Made by a program: the position numbers and the translations under genes. The notes beneath the pieces are model-generated. The model made no database searches. It saw only the letters and a list, made by a program, of their open reading frames with translations, and was not told the origin of the DNA. DNA of 64,000 nucleotides. Source: Paenibacillus sp. SYP-B4298. Lineage in GTDB: Bacteria > Bacillota > Bacilli > Paenibacillales > Paenibacillaceae. This document shows, piece after piece, positions 37,141 to 46,894 of this stretch (position 1 is the stretch's first letter; every line of letters starts with the position of its first letter). The stretch covers positions 3,270,001 through 3,334,000 of the forward strand of contig NZ_CP115484.1 in assembly GCF_027627475.1 (NCBI RefSeq), given 5' to 3'.

Positions 37141-37677
37141 CTAATTCACCGATTCCGAAGTGGCCATATGCTCTAGGTCTTCTTCAGCGCGAACAGGTAC
37201 GAGAATTGCATCCTCCCCGAGTATCACATCATCGGGATAATCGGAAATCCTCAACCATTTGCGCCCTTCCTTAAGATCCGAGATAAAACCATCCGTTAAT
37301 TCATATCCTACTATAGGTGTACCCATATTCTGGTCAAAGTAAACATCTGTTATTCGGCCAAGTTGAATACCCTCCCGCGTAATTACAGGAAGATCGCGCA
37401 GCTTGACAACCCCGGCTTGGAAGCATCGCAGCACCTCATCTGCCTTCAGCCTGCATATCGCCTGCTTGTCCGCAATAAGCACGGCGTCTTCGCCGCAAGC
37501 GACTACTGCATCCCAGAGCAGCCCGGTTAGTCCGCGGGAGAACCAGCCCCTCGTCTCCAGAATCATCCCCTTGAGGCGCCAATGCTCATCAAACCATATG
37601 TCCTTCACCTTCCCGGCTTGCTTGCCGGTTGTGGCATCGATCACGGGTTGACCTATCAAACGCTGCACCTTAATCAT
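37141..37677 (-). CDS. PRC-barrel domain protein (YrrD-like)
   Basis: 178 residues with two PRC-barrel repeats: residues about 1-75 (LIGQPVIDATTGKQAGKVKDIWFD) and about 80-150 (LPVITREGIQLGRITDVYFD). B. subtilis YrrD has this layout near the same locus. PRC-barrel proteins bind RNA or act as scaffolds; a specific role is unknown. The start at 37677 has AGGAGG 12 bases upstream; the frame is open further upstream but is not conserved. Confidence 0.8.
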   Translation of the reverse strand: MIKVQRLIGQPVIDATTGKQAGKVKDIWFDEHWRLKGMILETRGWFSRGLTGLLWDAVVACGEDAVLIADKQAICRLKADEVLRCFQAGVVKLRDLPVITREGIQLGRITDVYFDQNMGTPIVGYELTDGFISDLKEGRKWLRISDYPDDVILGEDAILVPVRAEEDLEHMATSESVN

Positions 37678-37693
37678 AACAGTGAAAGGCCTC

Positions 37694-38851
37694 CTAAACT
37701 GTAGTACGAATACGCTCCACAATGGTTGCAATTTTTTTGGCAGCATATTCGATGTCCTCTACAGTATTCCCCAATCCAAAGCTAAATCGTATCGCGCTGT
37801 TCAGACGAGCCTCTGGAAGCCTCATCGCCTTGAGCACATGCGAGCGCTCCAGCGAGCCGGAGGTGCAGGCAGAGCCGCTGGAGACGGCGATTCCCTCCAT
37901 ATCCAAATTCATCAGCATCGTCTCTGTATCTGCTCCCAGCAGGCTGACATTGACGATATGCGGGAGCGTCCGCTCGGTATCTCCGTTAATCTCATATGCG
38001 TGCTCGCCAAGGTGCGTCGTCAGCTCCTGCAAGAAGCAAGCACGAAGCTCGCATAGCCGTGCATGCTTCTCCTCCTGTCCCTCCACCGCCAGCTCTACTG
38101 CCTTGGCAAAGCCGACCGCTGCAGCGACATTCTCCGTTCCCGCCCTCCGCTTGCTTTCCTGCGAGCCTCCCACCAGCAGCGGCTGATATGGCGTGCCCCT
38201 GGCAATGTAGAGCGCACCGATTCCTAACGGACCGTTCAGCTTATGCGCGGAGAAGCTCATCAGATCGACAGGCAGCTCCCTCAGTTGCAACGGAAGCGAG
38301 CCTAACGCCTGTACCGCATCGACATGATAGAGCACCCCCGCTGCCTTGGCAGCTTCTCCAATCTCCTGCACAGGCTGGATCGTTCCCGTCTCATTGTTGG
38401 CATACATGATGCTCACCAATGCCGTATCGGGTCGGATCGCCGCCCGTACCTGATCCGCATGAATTAACCCGTTCCTATCCGGCTCCAGCAGGGTGACCTC
38501 GAAGCCCTCCTGCTCCAATTGCAGGGCAGTATGCAGCACCGCATGATGCTCGGATGCAGATGTAATCAGATGCCGCTTGCTAGAGCTGTGCAAGGCCGCC
38601 ATAACCCCGCGGATTGCCGTATTGTCACTCTCGGTCCCACCGGATGTGAACACCAGCTCCGACGGCAAGCAGCCGAGCAGGGTCGCGATGCTGTCTCTGG
38701 CACGGGTCAGCTTGCCCTTGGCTGCGCGGCCATAGGCGTGGATGCTGGACGGATTGCCGACCGGTCCTCGGCAGATGTCCAGCATCGCCGCCAGTACCTC
38801 CGGGTGGAGCGGCGTTGTCGCCGCATGATCAAAATACATTGCTCGAACCAT
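37694..38851 (-). CDS. iscS: Cysteine desulfurase (IscS/NifS family, YrvO)
   Basis: 385 residues, PLP-dependent. DHAATTPLHP at the N-terminus, TSGGTESDNTAIRG near residue 68, the PLP lysine in SFSAHKLNGPLGIG (about 201), RAGTENVAA near 235 and the active cysteine in SSGSACTSG (about 325). It passes sulfur from cysteine to acceptors; in B. subtilis YrvO feeds MnmA for 2-thiouridine. The ATG at 38851 has a perfect AAGGAGGAGCT. cymR lies upstream in the same direction, mnmA diverges from cymR. Confidence 0.95.
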   Translation of the reverse strand: MVRAMYFDHAATTPLHPEVLAAMLDICRGPVGNPSSIHAYGRAAKGKLTRARDSIATLLGCLPSELVFTSGGTESDNTAIRGVMAALHSSSKRHLITSASEHHAVLHTALQLEQEGFEVTLLEPDRNGLIHADQVRAAIRPDTALVSIMYANNETGTIQPVQEIGEAAKAAGVLYHVDAVQALGSLPLQLRELPVDLMSFSAHKLNGPLGIGALYIARGTPYQPLLVGGSQESKRRAGTENVAAAVGFAKAVELAVEGQEEKHARLCELRACFLQELTTHLGEHAYEINGDTERTLPHIVNVSLLGADTETMLMNLDMEGIAVSSGSACTSGSLERSHVLKAMRLPEARLNSAIRFSFGLGNTVEDIEYAAKKIATIVERIRTTV

Positions 38852-39034
38852 AGCTCCTCCTTGTGAATATCCCGCGCCGGGGATCATTTCTGCCATACCA
38901 CGCCATCCTTCTGCGCGCTTGCAAACGGCAGAAAGCACCTCCTAAGTTACGATGTCCTCGCCGTAGGGGTGCTTGCTTATGCTTCAATTCAGGAAGTGTT
39001 CTTCCTGGTTGCCACGCTCCCTGACGGGGCGCTC

Positions 39035-39454
39035 CTAGATATAGAACATGTAGCTGTCCGCCTCATCCGCGCCGGCAAATGAGATCAGATCCTCCAGCGT
39101 AGTCGAATCCAGCACGCTTGCGATGCTGTCACGGATGCGTACCCACAGGTCACGCTTGGCCGGATCATCCTCCTCGGTGAAGTCCACCGGGGAGATCGGC
39201 CCCTCCAATATGCGTATAATATCGCCCGCGGTAATGTCCTCCGGATTCTTGGACAAAATATAGCCGCCGTATGCCCCGCGTATGCTCTTGACCAGCCCGG
39301 CATTGCGCAATGGCGCAATGAGTTGCTCCAGATAGTGCTCCGACAGTTGGTTGCGCTCGGCTATGCTCTTCAGAGAGATCGGACCTTCGCCAAACTTGGT
39401 GGCAAGCTCCATCATAATCGTTAAACCGTAGCGTCCTTTAGTCGATATTTTCAA
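39035..39454 (-). CDS. cymR: Rrf2 family regulator CymR
   Basis: 139 residues of the Rrf2 family beginning MKISTKGRYGLTIMMELA, with a winged-helix (LKSIAERNQLSEHYLEQLIAPLRNAGLVKSIRGAYGGY) and an effector part ending in the family tail. In Bacillus CymR represses sulfur uptake and cysteine synthesis when cysteine is plentiful. Cysteines of the iron-sulfur type Rrf2 members are absent, which fits CymR rather than IscR. It precedes iscS. Confidence 0.9.
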   Translation of the reverse strand: MKISTKGRYGLTIMMELATKFGEGPISLKSIAERNQLSEHYLEQLIAPLRNAGLVKSIRGAYGGYILSKNPEDITAGDIIRILEGPISPVDFTEEDDPAKRDLWVRIRDSIASVLDSTTLEDLISFAGADEADSYMFYI

Positions 39455-39641
39455 GGAAAATCCCTCTCTTTCATATGATATAATCTATAGATGGTCATCC
39501 GTCCTTGCACAACAAGATCCGATCTGCTATCGTGCTGTCCTATATAAAACATGGTATTCCCATAATACATCTATGTTAACATACATCCTGCCTGAATGGG
39601 TAAAAAAGCGTGGCTTCTCTATGAAAAACTTGTGCAAGCTA

Positions 39642-39650
39642 TGGTACAAT
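39642..39650 (+). promoter_or_regulatory. Extended -10 promoter of mnmA
   Basis: TGGTACAAT (39642-39650) is an extended -10 (TGn before TACAAT, five of six). No clear -35 is seen, as is common for extended -10 promoters. Confidence 0.5.
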
Positions 39651-39655
39651 AGCGT

Positions 39656-39770
39656 AAGAGTCTGTTGCTGGCGCTTGGCGCCGCTTGATCGGCTCCACAT
39701 GCTGCCTGAGGCAGCGAACCGAAAGCTACAGCCGTGCAAAACCCTTTGGGCGGTTGCGGACGGACTGTAT
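39656..39770 (+). ncRNA. Structured 5' leader of mnmA
   Basis: Between the extended -10 and the mnmA start, the sequence folds by eye into several stems: a closing helix (AGTCTGTTGC near 39658 with GCGGACGGACT near 39757), a perfect GCTGCCTGAGGCAGC hairpin, and GCAA-AACCctttGGGcGGTTGC. No known riboswitch core was recognised. Confidence 0.4.
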
Positions 39771-39780
39771 TTCATTATAG

Positions 39781-40923
<1,143 letters not shown>

Positions 40924-40946
40924 GTTGTATGTAATCGTGAATTCAC

Positions 40947-40996
40947 AAGAGCGCCGCTCATCTCTTGCCTATGCGCAAGCTGAGCGGCGCTCTTGT
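40947..40996. terminator. Terminator of mnmA
   Basis: A long hairpin (AAGAGCGCCGCTCA / TGAGCGGCGCTCTT) lies about 24 bases after the mnmA stop, with TTGT following. Confidence 0.8.
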
Positions 40997-41094
40997 CCTG
41001 TTTCATGCGTAGCAACCAGGCGGGATAACACAGCCACGCAGCCATCTGCAGCGTATGGATAGAACTCGCGGTCGCAGCCGCCTGTCTGCGCAGC

Positions 41095-41127
41095 AAAACT
41101 CCCCATTCGGAACACCGAACAGGGAGC
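41095..41127 (-). terminator. Terminator of the CorC-like gene
   Basis: Minus-strand CTCCCTGTTCGG / CCGAATGGGGAG stem followed by TTTTG, about 40 bases after the stop. Confidence 0.75.
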
Positions 41128-41167
41128 CATGTTGTCATCCGTAACCCTCTCTTGCAGCCTCGTCACT

Positions 41168-42565
41168 CTAGCCCGTCTCGGCTTGCAGCTCAACCCGCGT
41201 ATCGCGCTCATCCTGCCGCTTGCGAACCAGAATGCGGGATATGCGCAGATGATCTGTCTCCTCGATAATAAAGTCATAGCTGTCCCCGTAGCTGACCGAT
41301 TGCAGCTTCTTAGGCGGAATCTCGATCTGTGAGTATACCCAACCGCCAATCGTATCATAATCATCGCTGCTAATCTCAAGACCGAAGTAGCTGTTTACCT
41401 CTTCAATTAGCATCAGACCATTAATCGAATGCGTCAGTTCATCCTTCTTCTCAATATCAGGCCGTTCCTCATCGAACTCATCCTGAATCTCGCCGACGAT
41501 CTCCTCCATAATATCCTCCAGCGTCACCAGACCAGAGGTACCGCCGTACTCGTCGATCAGGATGGCAATCTGCGTCTTCTTCTTTTGCATCAGCTTGAGC
41601 AGCGTACTGATCTGCATCGACTCCGGCACTGTAGTAATCGGCCGCATAATCTGCTGGATGCTCGATACGGTGTTTTCGTCGACCTTCAGCATATCCTTGA
41701 TATGGACGAAGCCGATAATATTATCCTTATCTGTCTCACATACCGGAAAGCGTGTATGCATCTCGCGCAACGCAATCTTCTTGTTCTCTATGAAGGACTC
41801 GTCAGCATACAGACAGATCATCTCGGTTCGCGGTATCATAATTTCTCTGGCATTTGTCTCGGTAAAATCAAATATATTATCCACCAGCGTCAGCTCGGTG
41901 TTGTTAATCAAGCCGCTCTTATGGCTTTCCTTCATCAAAATTCGAATTTCCTCTTCCGTATGCGCCGATTCATGCTCGGAAGCCGGTTCAACGCCAAATC
42001 GTTGCAGCAGCCAGTTGGCTGTCCCGTTAAGGAACCAAATGAATGGGTACATGATTTTGTGAAATAGAATCAGAGGCGGTGCCGTCAATAGCGTAATCTT
42101 CTCCGAAGTGCGGATCGCCAATGTCTTGGGAGCAAGCTCGCCAAGCACGATGTGCAAAAACGTAATGATCGAAAACGCAATGAAGAAGGCAATGGTCGAG
42201 ATCAGAACATCACTCATACCAAACCAGCTCTTCAGATATGGCTCTATCATCTTCGCAATGGCCGGTTCGCCGACATAGCCAAGTCCCAGTGAAGCCAGCG
42301 TTATGCCAAGCTGGCAGGCGGATAGATAGGCGTCGAGATTATTGGTCAGATGTGCCGCGAACTTCGCCCGCTTATGTCCCTCGGAGACCAGCGAGTCAAT
42401 CCGGCTGCCGCGCACCTTCACCATCGCAAACTCAGCGGCTACGAAGAAGCCATTCAGAAACACCAAAAACAAAATCAGCAGCGCATTCAATAAAAACGGT
42501 ACTATGGGTAAAGGGTCGCTCAACGATTCCCTGTTTCCGTCTCCTGCCATGCAGGTCAGACACAA
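41168..42565 (-). CDS. HlyC/CorC (CNNM) family membrane protein
   Basis: 465 residues. A DUF21/CNNM membrane domain (about 20-200, LVFLNGFFVAAEFAMVKVRGSRI, LASLGLGYVGEPAI), two CBS domains (about 215-345, MIPRTEMICLYAD, IAILIDEYGGTSGLVTLEDIMEEIVGEI) and a C-terminal CorC/HlyC domain (NSYFGLEISSDDYDTIGG). Members are linked to magnesium or cobalt export. The start is TTG at 42565, with AAAGGAGG nine bases upstream; ATG 42550 is too far from it. A TTGTTT/TATAAA promoter with 17-base spacing is upstream. Confidence 0.88.
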   Translation of the reverse strand: MCLTCMAGDGNRESLSDPLPIVPFLLNALLILFLVFLNGFFVAAEFAMVKVRGSRIDSLVSEGHKRAKFAAHLTNNLDAYLSACQLGITLASLGLGYVGEPAIAKMIEPYLKSWFGMSDVLISTIAFFIAFSIITFLHIVLGELAPKTLAIRTSEKITLLTAPPLILFHKIMYPFIWFLNGTANWLLQRFGVEPASEHESAHTEEEIRILMKESHKSGLINNTELTLVDNIFDFTETNAREIMIPRTEMICLYADESFIENKKIALREMHTRFPVCETDKDNIIGFVHIKDMLKVDENTVSSIQQIMRPITTVPESMQISTLLKLMQKKKTQIAILIDEYGGTSGLVTLEDIMEEIVGEIQDEFDEERPDIEKKDELTHSINGLMLIEEVNSYFGLEISSDDYDTIGGWVYSQIEIPPKKLQSVSYGDSYDFIIEETDHLRISRILVRKRQDERDTRVELQAETG

Positions 42566-42605
42566 ACAGGTGCACCTCCTTTTGGAAATGAAATTATAAA
42601 TAAAG

Positions 42606-42634
42606 TTTATAATAACAGCTTAGTCGATAAACAA
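42606..42634 (-). promoter_or_regulatory. Candidate promoter of the CorC-like gene
   Basis: TTGTTT (42634-42629) and TATAAA (42611-42606) are separated by 17 bases, about 40 bases before the start. Confidence 0.45.
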
Positions 42635-42763
42635 CGGTGAAGTCAAATCCTTGAATCAGCTTATTATTGATGCATATTCGCGAAAGTCTGGCCAATATGC
42701 TCATTATTCCACCTCGGCGGCTGAATATCGCCTGATAATTCGAAATATTAGCGCTTTGCGCCA

Positions 42764-44071
42764 TTATCTGCCTCTTCGCCGCTCCTGATTAAGGCGTATC
42801 TTCTCCTCCATGCCTTGTCCAGTCGCCTCGTAGAAGCGGCGCTTGTGGAGCGGATCAGGCACATACTGCTGCTCCACGTAATGGCCGGGATAATCATGCG
42901 GGTACTTATAGCCCTGATGCCCCAGCTTATCCGCACCGCGATAATGCGTATCGCGCAAGTGCAGCGGCACCTGCATCGTACCCGACGTGCTGATCGTATC
43001 CATAACCTTGCCGATCGCTACTGCTGTGGCATTGGATTTCGGGCTTTCTACAGCAAAGAGTATCGCTTGGGCAATATTATATTTGGCCTCCGGCCAGCCA
43101 ATCTTATGGTAGGCGTCCATCGCCGTCACGGCCTGCACCATCGCTTGCGGATTCGCCAGACCAATGTCTTCGCTGCAGGCGACGATCAAGCGACGCAGGA
43201 AGGTCATCGGGTCCATCCCTAGTTTCTCCACCGCATATAGAAACCAGAATAGCGCCGCATCACTGGAACCGCGAACACTCTTATGAAAGGCGGACAGCAC
43301 ATCATATTGGGTCGATTCATCGGCACGCACCGTCGGCTTGCGTATCGATTCCTCCGCCTCCGCCAGCGTAATATGAACCGAACCGTCAGGCTCTGAAGGC
43401 GTGGTGACGGCTGCCAGCTCCAGGGCGTTGAGCGCCCGCCGAATATCGCCGCCCGCCATCGCCGCCAGATGCTCCAGCGCTTCCTCGTCCGCCCGCAGCT
43501 GCATGAAGCCAAGTCCCCTCTCCACATCGGTCAACGCCCGGCTCATGGCCAGCTTGGAATGCTCCTTAGTCAGCGGCTCCAACTGGAACAGCGTGGAGCG
43601 GGAGAGCAGCGCTCCGTTCACGTGATGGAACGGATTCTCGGTTGTCGCGCCGATGAAGACGATAATTCCCTGCTCCACCGCCGGCAGCAGCGCATCCTGC
43701 CTGGCCGTATTGAAGCGGTGCACCTCATCCAGAAACAGAATCGTCTTGCGGCCGTATAACGCCTTGTTGTTCTTCGCCAGCTCGATCGTCTCTCGCACAT
43801 CCTTCACCGTGGCGTCGACCGCATTGAGCCGGACGAATTCACCTTCGGTCTGCTGGGAGATAATATTCGCCAATGTCGTCTTGCCGCAGCCGGGAGGGCC
43901 ATAGAGCAGTATCGAGGATACCTGATCCCCCTCGATTGCACGGCGCAGCAGCTTGCCAGGACCGACAATATGCTCTTGCCCGATATATTCATCCAAGGTT
44001 TGTGGACGCATCCGGTCCGCCAGCAGCCGCGCTCTGGGCTGCTCCGCTTGTTGATAGGTAAATAAATCCAT
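42764..44071 (-). CDS. rarA: Replication-associated recombination ATPase RarA
   Basis: 435 residues, AAA+ ATPase of the RarA/MgsA/WRNIP1 family. Walker A LLYGPPGCGKTTLAN near residue 55, Walker B TILFLDEVHRF near 107, sensor 1 GATTENP near 140, arginine finger region SRSTLFQL near 155 and the C-terminal tetramerisation domain (HLRDTHYRGADKLGHQGYKYPHDYPGH). It acts at stalled replication forks. ATG 44071 has AAAGAGG nine bases upstream. YrvN is the B. subtilis equivalent. Confidence 0.95.
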   Translation of the reverse strand: MDLFTYQQAEQPRARLLADRMRPQTLDEYIGQEHIVGPGKLLRRAIEGDQVSSILLYGPPGCGKTTLANIISQQTEGEFVRLNAVDATVKDVRETIELAKNNKALYGRKTILFLDEVHRFNTARQDALLPAVEQGIIVFIGATTENPFHHVNGALLSRSTLFQLEPLTKEHSKLAMSRALTDVERGLGFMQLRADEEALEHLAAMAGGDIRRALNALELAAVTTPSEPDGSVHITLAEAEESIRKPTVRADESTQYDVLSAFHKSVRGSSDAALFWFLYAVEKLGMDPMTFLRRLIVACSEDIGLANPQAMVQAVTAMDAYHKIGWPEAKYNIAQAILFAVESPKSNATAVAIGKVMDTISTSGTMQVPLHLRDTHYRGADKLGHQGYKYPHDYPGHYVEQQYVPDPLHKRRFYEATGQGMEEKIRLNQERRRGR

Positions 44072-44119
44072 AACAGCAGCCTCTTTCATTGTGGCAATGC
44101 CCTTATTTTTTTATATTCT

Positions 44120-44128
44120 AGTATACCA
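44120..44128 (-). promoter_or_regulatory. Extended -10 promoter of rarA
   Basis: TGGTATACT on the minus strand (44128-44120) gives TGn plus TATACT. It is about 50 bases before the rarA start. No -35 match seen. Confidence 0.5.
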
Positions 44129-44160
44129 CACACGACGCAACTGTGCGCCTGTCCGCACAT

Positions 44161-44212
44161 AAAGCAAGCATGCCCCTGCCTGCTGGCAAAACCAGCGGAC
44201 AGGGGCATACAG
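44161..44212 (-). terminator. Terminator of tcdA
   Basis: Minus-strand stem (ATGCCCCTGTCCGCTGG / CCAGCAGGCAGGGGCAT) with a TTTTG loop and TTGCTTT following, about 17 bases after the tcdA stop. Confidence 0.8.
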
Positions 44213-44228
44213 CACACCATGTACAACT

Positions 44229-44987
44229 TTAAGGCATAGGAACGCCTGCTCTGGCTAGCAGATCCTTGACGACCACGCTGACCATGATGAGACCCGCTAC
44301 CGGGGGAACGAAGGCGTTGCTGGCAGGAGGCTGCTTCGCCTTGCGAATCTCCGGCGCATTCTCCGGCACAATCTTCTGCGTCACATCCTCACGCGGCTTG
44401 AGCGGCTCCTCCGTCGAGAAGACGACCTTGACGCCCTTCTTAATGCCTTCCTTGCGCAGACGCTGCCGAACGACGCGAGCAATCGGATCGACTGAGGTCT
44501 TGGAGATGTCCGCCACCTGGAAGCGCGAAGGGTCCATCTTGTTCGCCGCGCCCATGCTGGAGATGATCGGAAGCTTGCGGGCAAGACACTGTTTGATAAG
44601 GTGGATTTTGTACTCGATCGTATCTGAAGCATCAACCACATAGTCCAGATCATAGCTGAATACCTGCTCATACGTCTCTTCGGTATAGAACATTCGCAGC
44701 GCGATGGCATCGCAATCCGGGTTAATCAGCTTGATGCGCTCTTGCATCAGCTCCGCCTTGGGCTGGCCGACCGTAGTTGTCAGCGCATGAATCTGCCGAT
44801 TCACATTGGTAATGTCCACGACATCCTTATCAATCAGTATGATGCGGCCAACGCCAGTGCGTGCCAACGCCTCCGCTGCGATCGCACCGACGCCGCCGAT
44901 GCCGAGCACGGCCACTGTGCTGTTCTTCATCGCTTCCAGCCCCTCCGGGCCAATCGCCAGCTCCGTGCGGGAAAATTGGTGAAGCAT
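44229..44987 (-). CDS. tcdA: tRNA threonylcarbamoyladenosine dehydratase TcdA
   Basis: 252 residues of the ThiF/MoeB/E1-like family. The ATP-binding Rossmann motif VLGIGGVGAIAAEALARTG is near residue 28, DKDVVDITNVNRQ near 54, and DASDTIEYK near 122. TcdA cyclises t6A at position 37 of ANN-decoding tRNAs (ct6A) using ATP. B. subtilis YrvM is equivalent, next to aspS as here. The gap to aspS is about 95 bases and holds no 6S RNA, unlike B. subtilis. Confidence 0.92.
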   Translation of the reverse strand: MLHQFSRTELAIGPEGLEAMKNSTVAVLGIGGVGAIAAEALARTGVGRIILIDKDVVDITNVNRQIHALTTTVGQPKAELMQERIKLINPDCDAIALRMFYTEETYEQVFSYDLDYVVDASDTIEYKIHLIKQCLARKLPIISSMGAANKMDPSRFQVADISKTSVDPIARVVRQRLRKEGIKKGVKVVFSTEEPLKPREDVTQKIVPENAPEIRKAKQPPASNAFVPPVAGLIMVSVVVKDLLARAGVPMP

Positions 44988-45082
44988 CCGTAATGTCTCC
45001 TTCCTCTGTAGGTAGAGTCATGCCGCGGCAGACAAGGGTAGCCCCTTAGAATGCCGCCGCCGCATGTCTGTGCCAGGCTCGG

Positions 45083-46891
45083 TTACGCTTGAGCTTCCTG
45101 CTCCGCAGGTGCAGCCGCAGGCTTGCTGCCTGGCTTAGGCACTGTACGGATATGCAACTGCTCGAGCTGAGACAGATCGACCGGAGACGGAGCGCCAGAG
45201 AGCAGCTCGGTTGCGCTGGCCGTCTTAGGGAATGCGATCGTCTCGCGCAGGTTCGTTCTGCCTGCCAGCAGCATGACGATCCGGTCAAAGCCGAACGCGA
45301 TGCCGCCATGCGGCGGGGTGCCGTATTCGAACGCATCAAGCAAGTAGCCGAATTGTGCATGTGCCTCTTCCATCGTGAAGCCGAGCGCATGGAACATCTT
45401 CTCTTGCACATCGCGCTTGAAGATCCGCATCGAGCCGCCGCCGACCTCATAGCCATTGAGCACCAGATCATACGCTTGCGCGCGAATCGCACCTGGATCA
45501 GATTCAAACAGATGCAGGTCCTCATCCTTCGGACGGGTGAACGGATGGTGCTCCGCCACATAGCGTTTGGCATCCTCATCCCAGCCGAGCAGCGGGAAGT
45601 CAACCACCCAGGCGAACTTGAATTCGGCGTCATTGATCAGGTTCAGCTCGCGTCCGACCTTCAGCCGCAGATTGCCCAGTACATCCGCAACGACCTTCTT
45701 CTTGTCTGCGGAGAACAGCAGCAGGTCGCCCTCCTCGACAGCCAGACGCTCGGTCAACGCCGCAATCTCCTCCGGCTTGAAGAATTTCACGATCGGGCCA
45801 CGCCATTCGCCTTCCTTGACGGTTACCCATGCCAGTCCCTTGCCGCCATAACGGGCCGCGAACGGCTGCAGGTCATCCAGCTCCTTGCGGCTCCATGTCG
45901 CGCAGCCCTTGGCATTAAGCGCCCGCACCACGCCGCCGCTTGCTGCTACGCTGGCGAACACCTTCACATCGCTGCTGGACACGATGTCTGTAATGTCCTC
46001 AATCTCCAGCCCAAAGCGCAGATCCGGCTTGTCCGATCCATACTTGTTCATCGCATCCTCGTAGCTGATACGTTGGAATGGCAGCGCCAGCTCAACATTG
46101 ACCGTTTCCTTGAACAGCTTCACCATCAGTTGCTCCATCAGCGACAGCAACTGGTCCTGGGACAGGAAGGAGGTCTCGATGTCCACCTGAGTGAACTCCG
46201 GCTGACGGTCGGCGCGCAGATCCTCGTCACGGAAGCAACGGGCAATCTGATAATATTTCTCCAGGCCGGCTACCATCAGCAATTGCTTGTAGATTTGTGG
46301 CGACTGCGGCAGAGCGAAGAACTCCTCTGGATGCACGCGGCTAGGCACGAGGAAGTCGCGCGCGCCTTCAGGCGTGCTCTTAATCAGAATCGGCGTCTCA
46401 ACTTCAATGAACTGCTCGCTGTCCAGAAAATCGCGGAAAATCTTGGCCGATTTGGAGCGCAGCAGCAGCGTGCTCTGCATCTCCTGGCGGCGCAAGTCCA
46501 GATAGCGGTACTTCAGGCGGAGCGACTCGTCCACCTCTACGCCGTCCTCGATTGGGAAAGGAGGCGTCTTGGCCGTGTTCAGCACCTCAATCTCGGTCAC
46601 GCGCACCTCGATCTCGCCTGTTGCCAGATTCGGGTTGAAGGTTTCAGGATCACGCTCAACAACCTGTCCCTTGACAGCCAGCACATATTCGTTGCGTGCA
46701 CGGTCAGCAATCTCCAGCGCGTCGCCGGAGAAATCCGGGTTGAAGACGATCTGCACGATGCCGCTGCGATCGCGCAGGTCGATGAACAATACGCCGCCCA
46801 GGTCGCGCCGGCGCTGTACCCAGCCGTTCAATACAACGCTCTGGCCGACTTCAGCCTTGGTCAGTGTTCCACAATGATGCGTTTTTAACAT
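45083..46891 (-). CDS. aspS: Aspartyl-tRNA synthetase
   Basis: 602 residues, bacterial-type class II AspRS. Anticodon-binding OB fold ([26 protein letters not shown]), the flipping-loop and motif 2 ([20 protein letters not shown]), a GAD insertion (about 290-420) and motif 3 ([13 protein letters not shown]). A start with AAGGAGAGG before ATG 46891. The start is 3 bases from the hisS stop, so hisS and aspS share the T-box controlled transcript. Confidence 0.97.
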   Translation of the reverse strand: MLKTHHCGTLTKAEVGQSVVLNGWVQRRRDLGGVLFIDLRDRSGIVQIVFNPDFSGDALEIADRARNEYVLAVKGQVVERDPETFNPNLATGEIEVRVTEIEVLNTAKTPPFPIEDGVEVDESLRLKYRYLDLRRQEMQSTLLLRSKSAKIFRDFLDSEQFIEVETPILIKSTPEGARDFLVPSRVHPEEFFALPQSPQIYKQLLMVAGLEKYYQIARCFRDEDLRADRQPEFTQVDIETSFLSQDQLLSLMEQLMVKLFKETVNVELALPFQRISYEDAMNKYGSDKPDLRFGLEIEDITDIVSSSDVKVFASVAASGGVVRALNAKGCATWSRKELDDLQPFAARYGGKGLAWVTVKEGEWRGPIVKFFKPEEIAALTERLAVEEGDLLLFSADKKKVVADVLGNLRLKVGRELNLINDAEFKFAWVVDFPLLGWDEDAKRYVAEHHPFTRPKDEDLHLFESDPGAIRAQAYDLVLNGYEVGGGSMRIFKRDVQEKMFHALGFTMEEAHAQFGYLLDAFEYGTPPHGGIAFGFDRIVMLLAGRTNLRETIAFPKTASATELLSGAPSPVDLSQLEQLHIRTVPKPGSKPAAAPAEQEAQA

Positions 46892-46894
46892 GAT

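Noticed and set aside
44988-45082. 6S RNA between tcdA and aspS, as in B. subtilis
   Set aside because: The gap is only about 95 bases, too short for a 6S RNA.
45089-46888. 599-residue frame antisense to aspS
   Set aside because: Shadow frame; aspS on the other strand is complete with all class II motifs.
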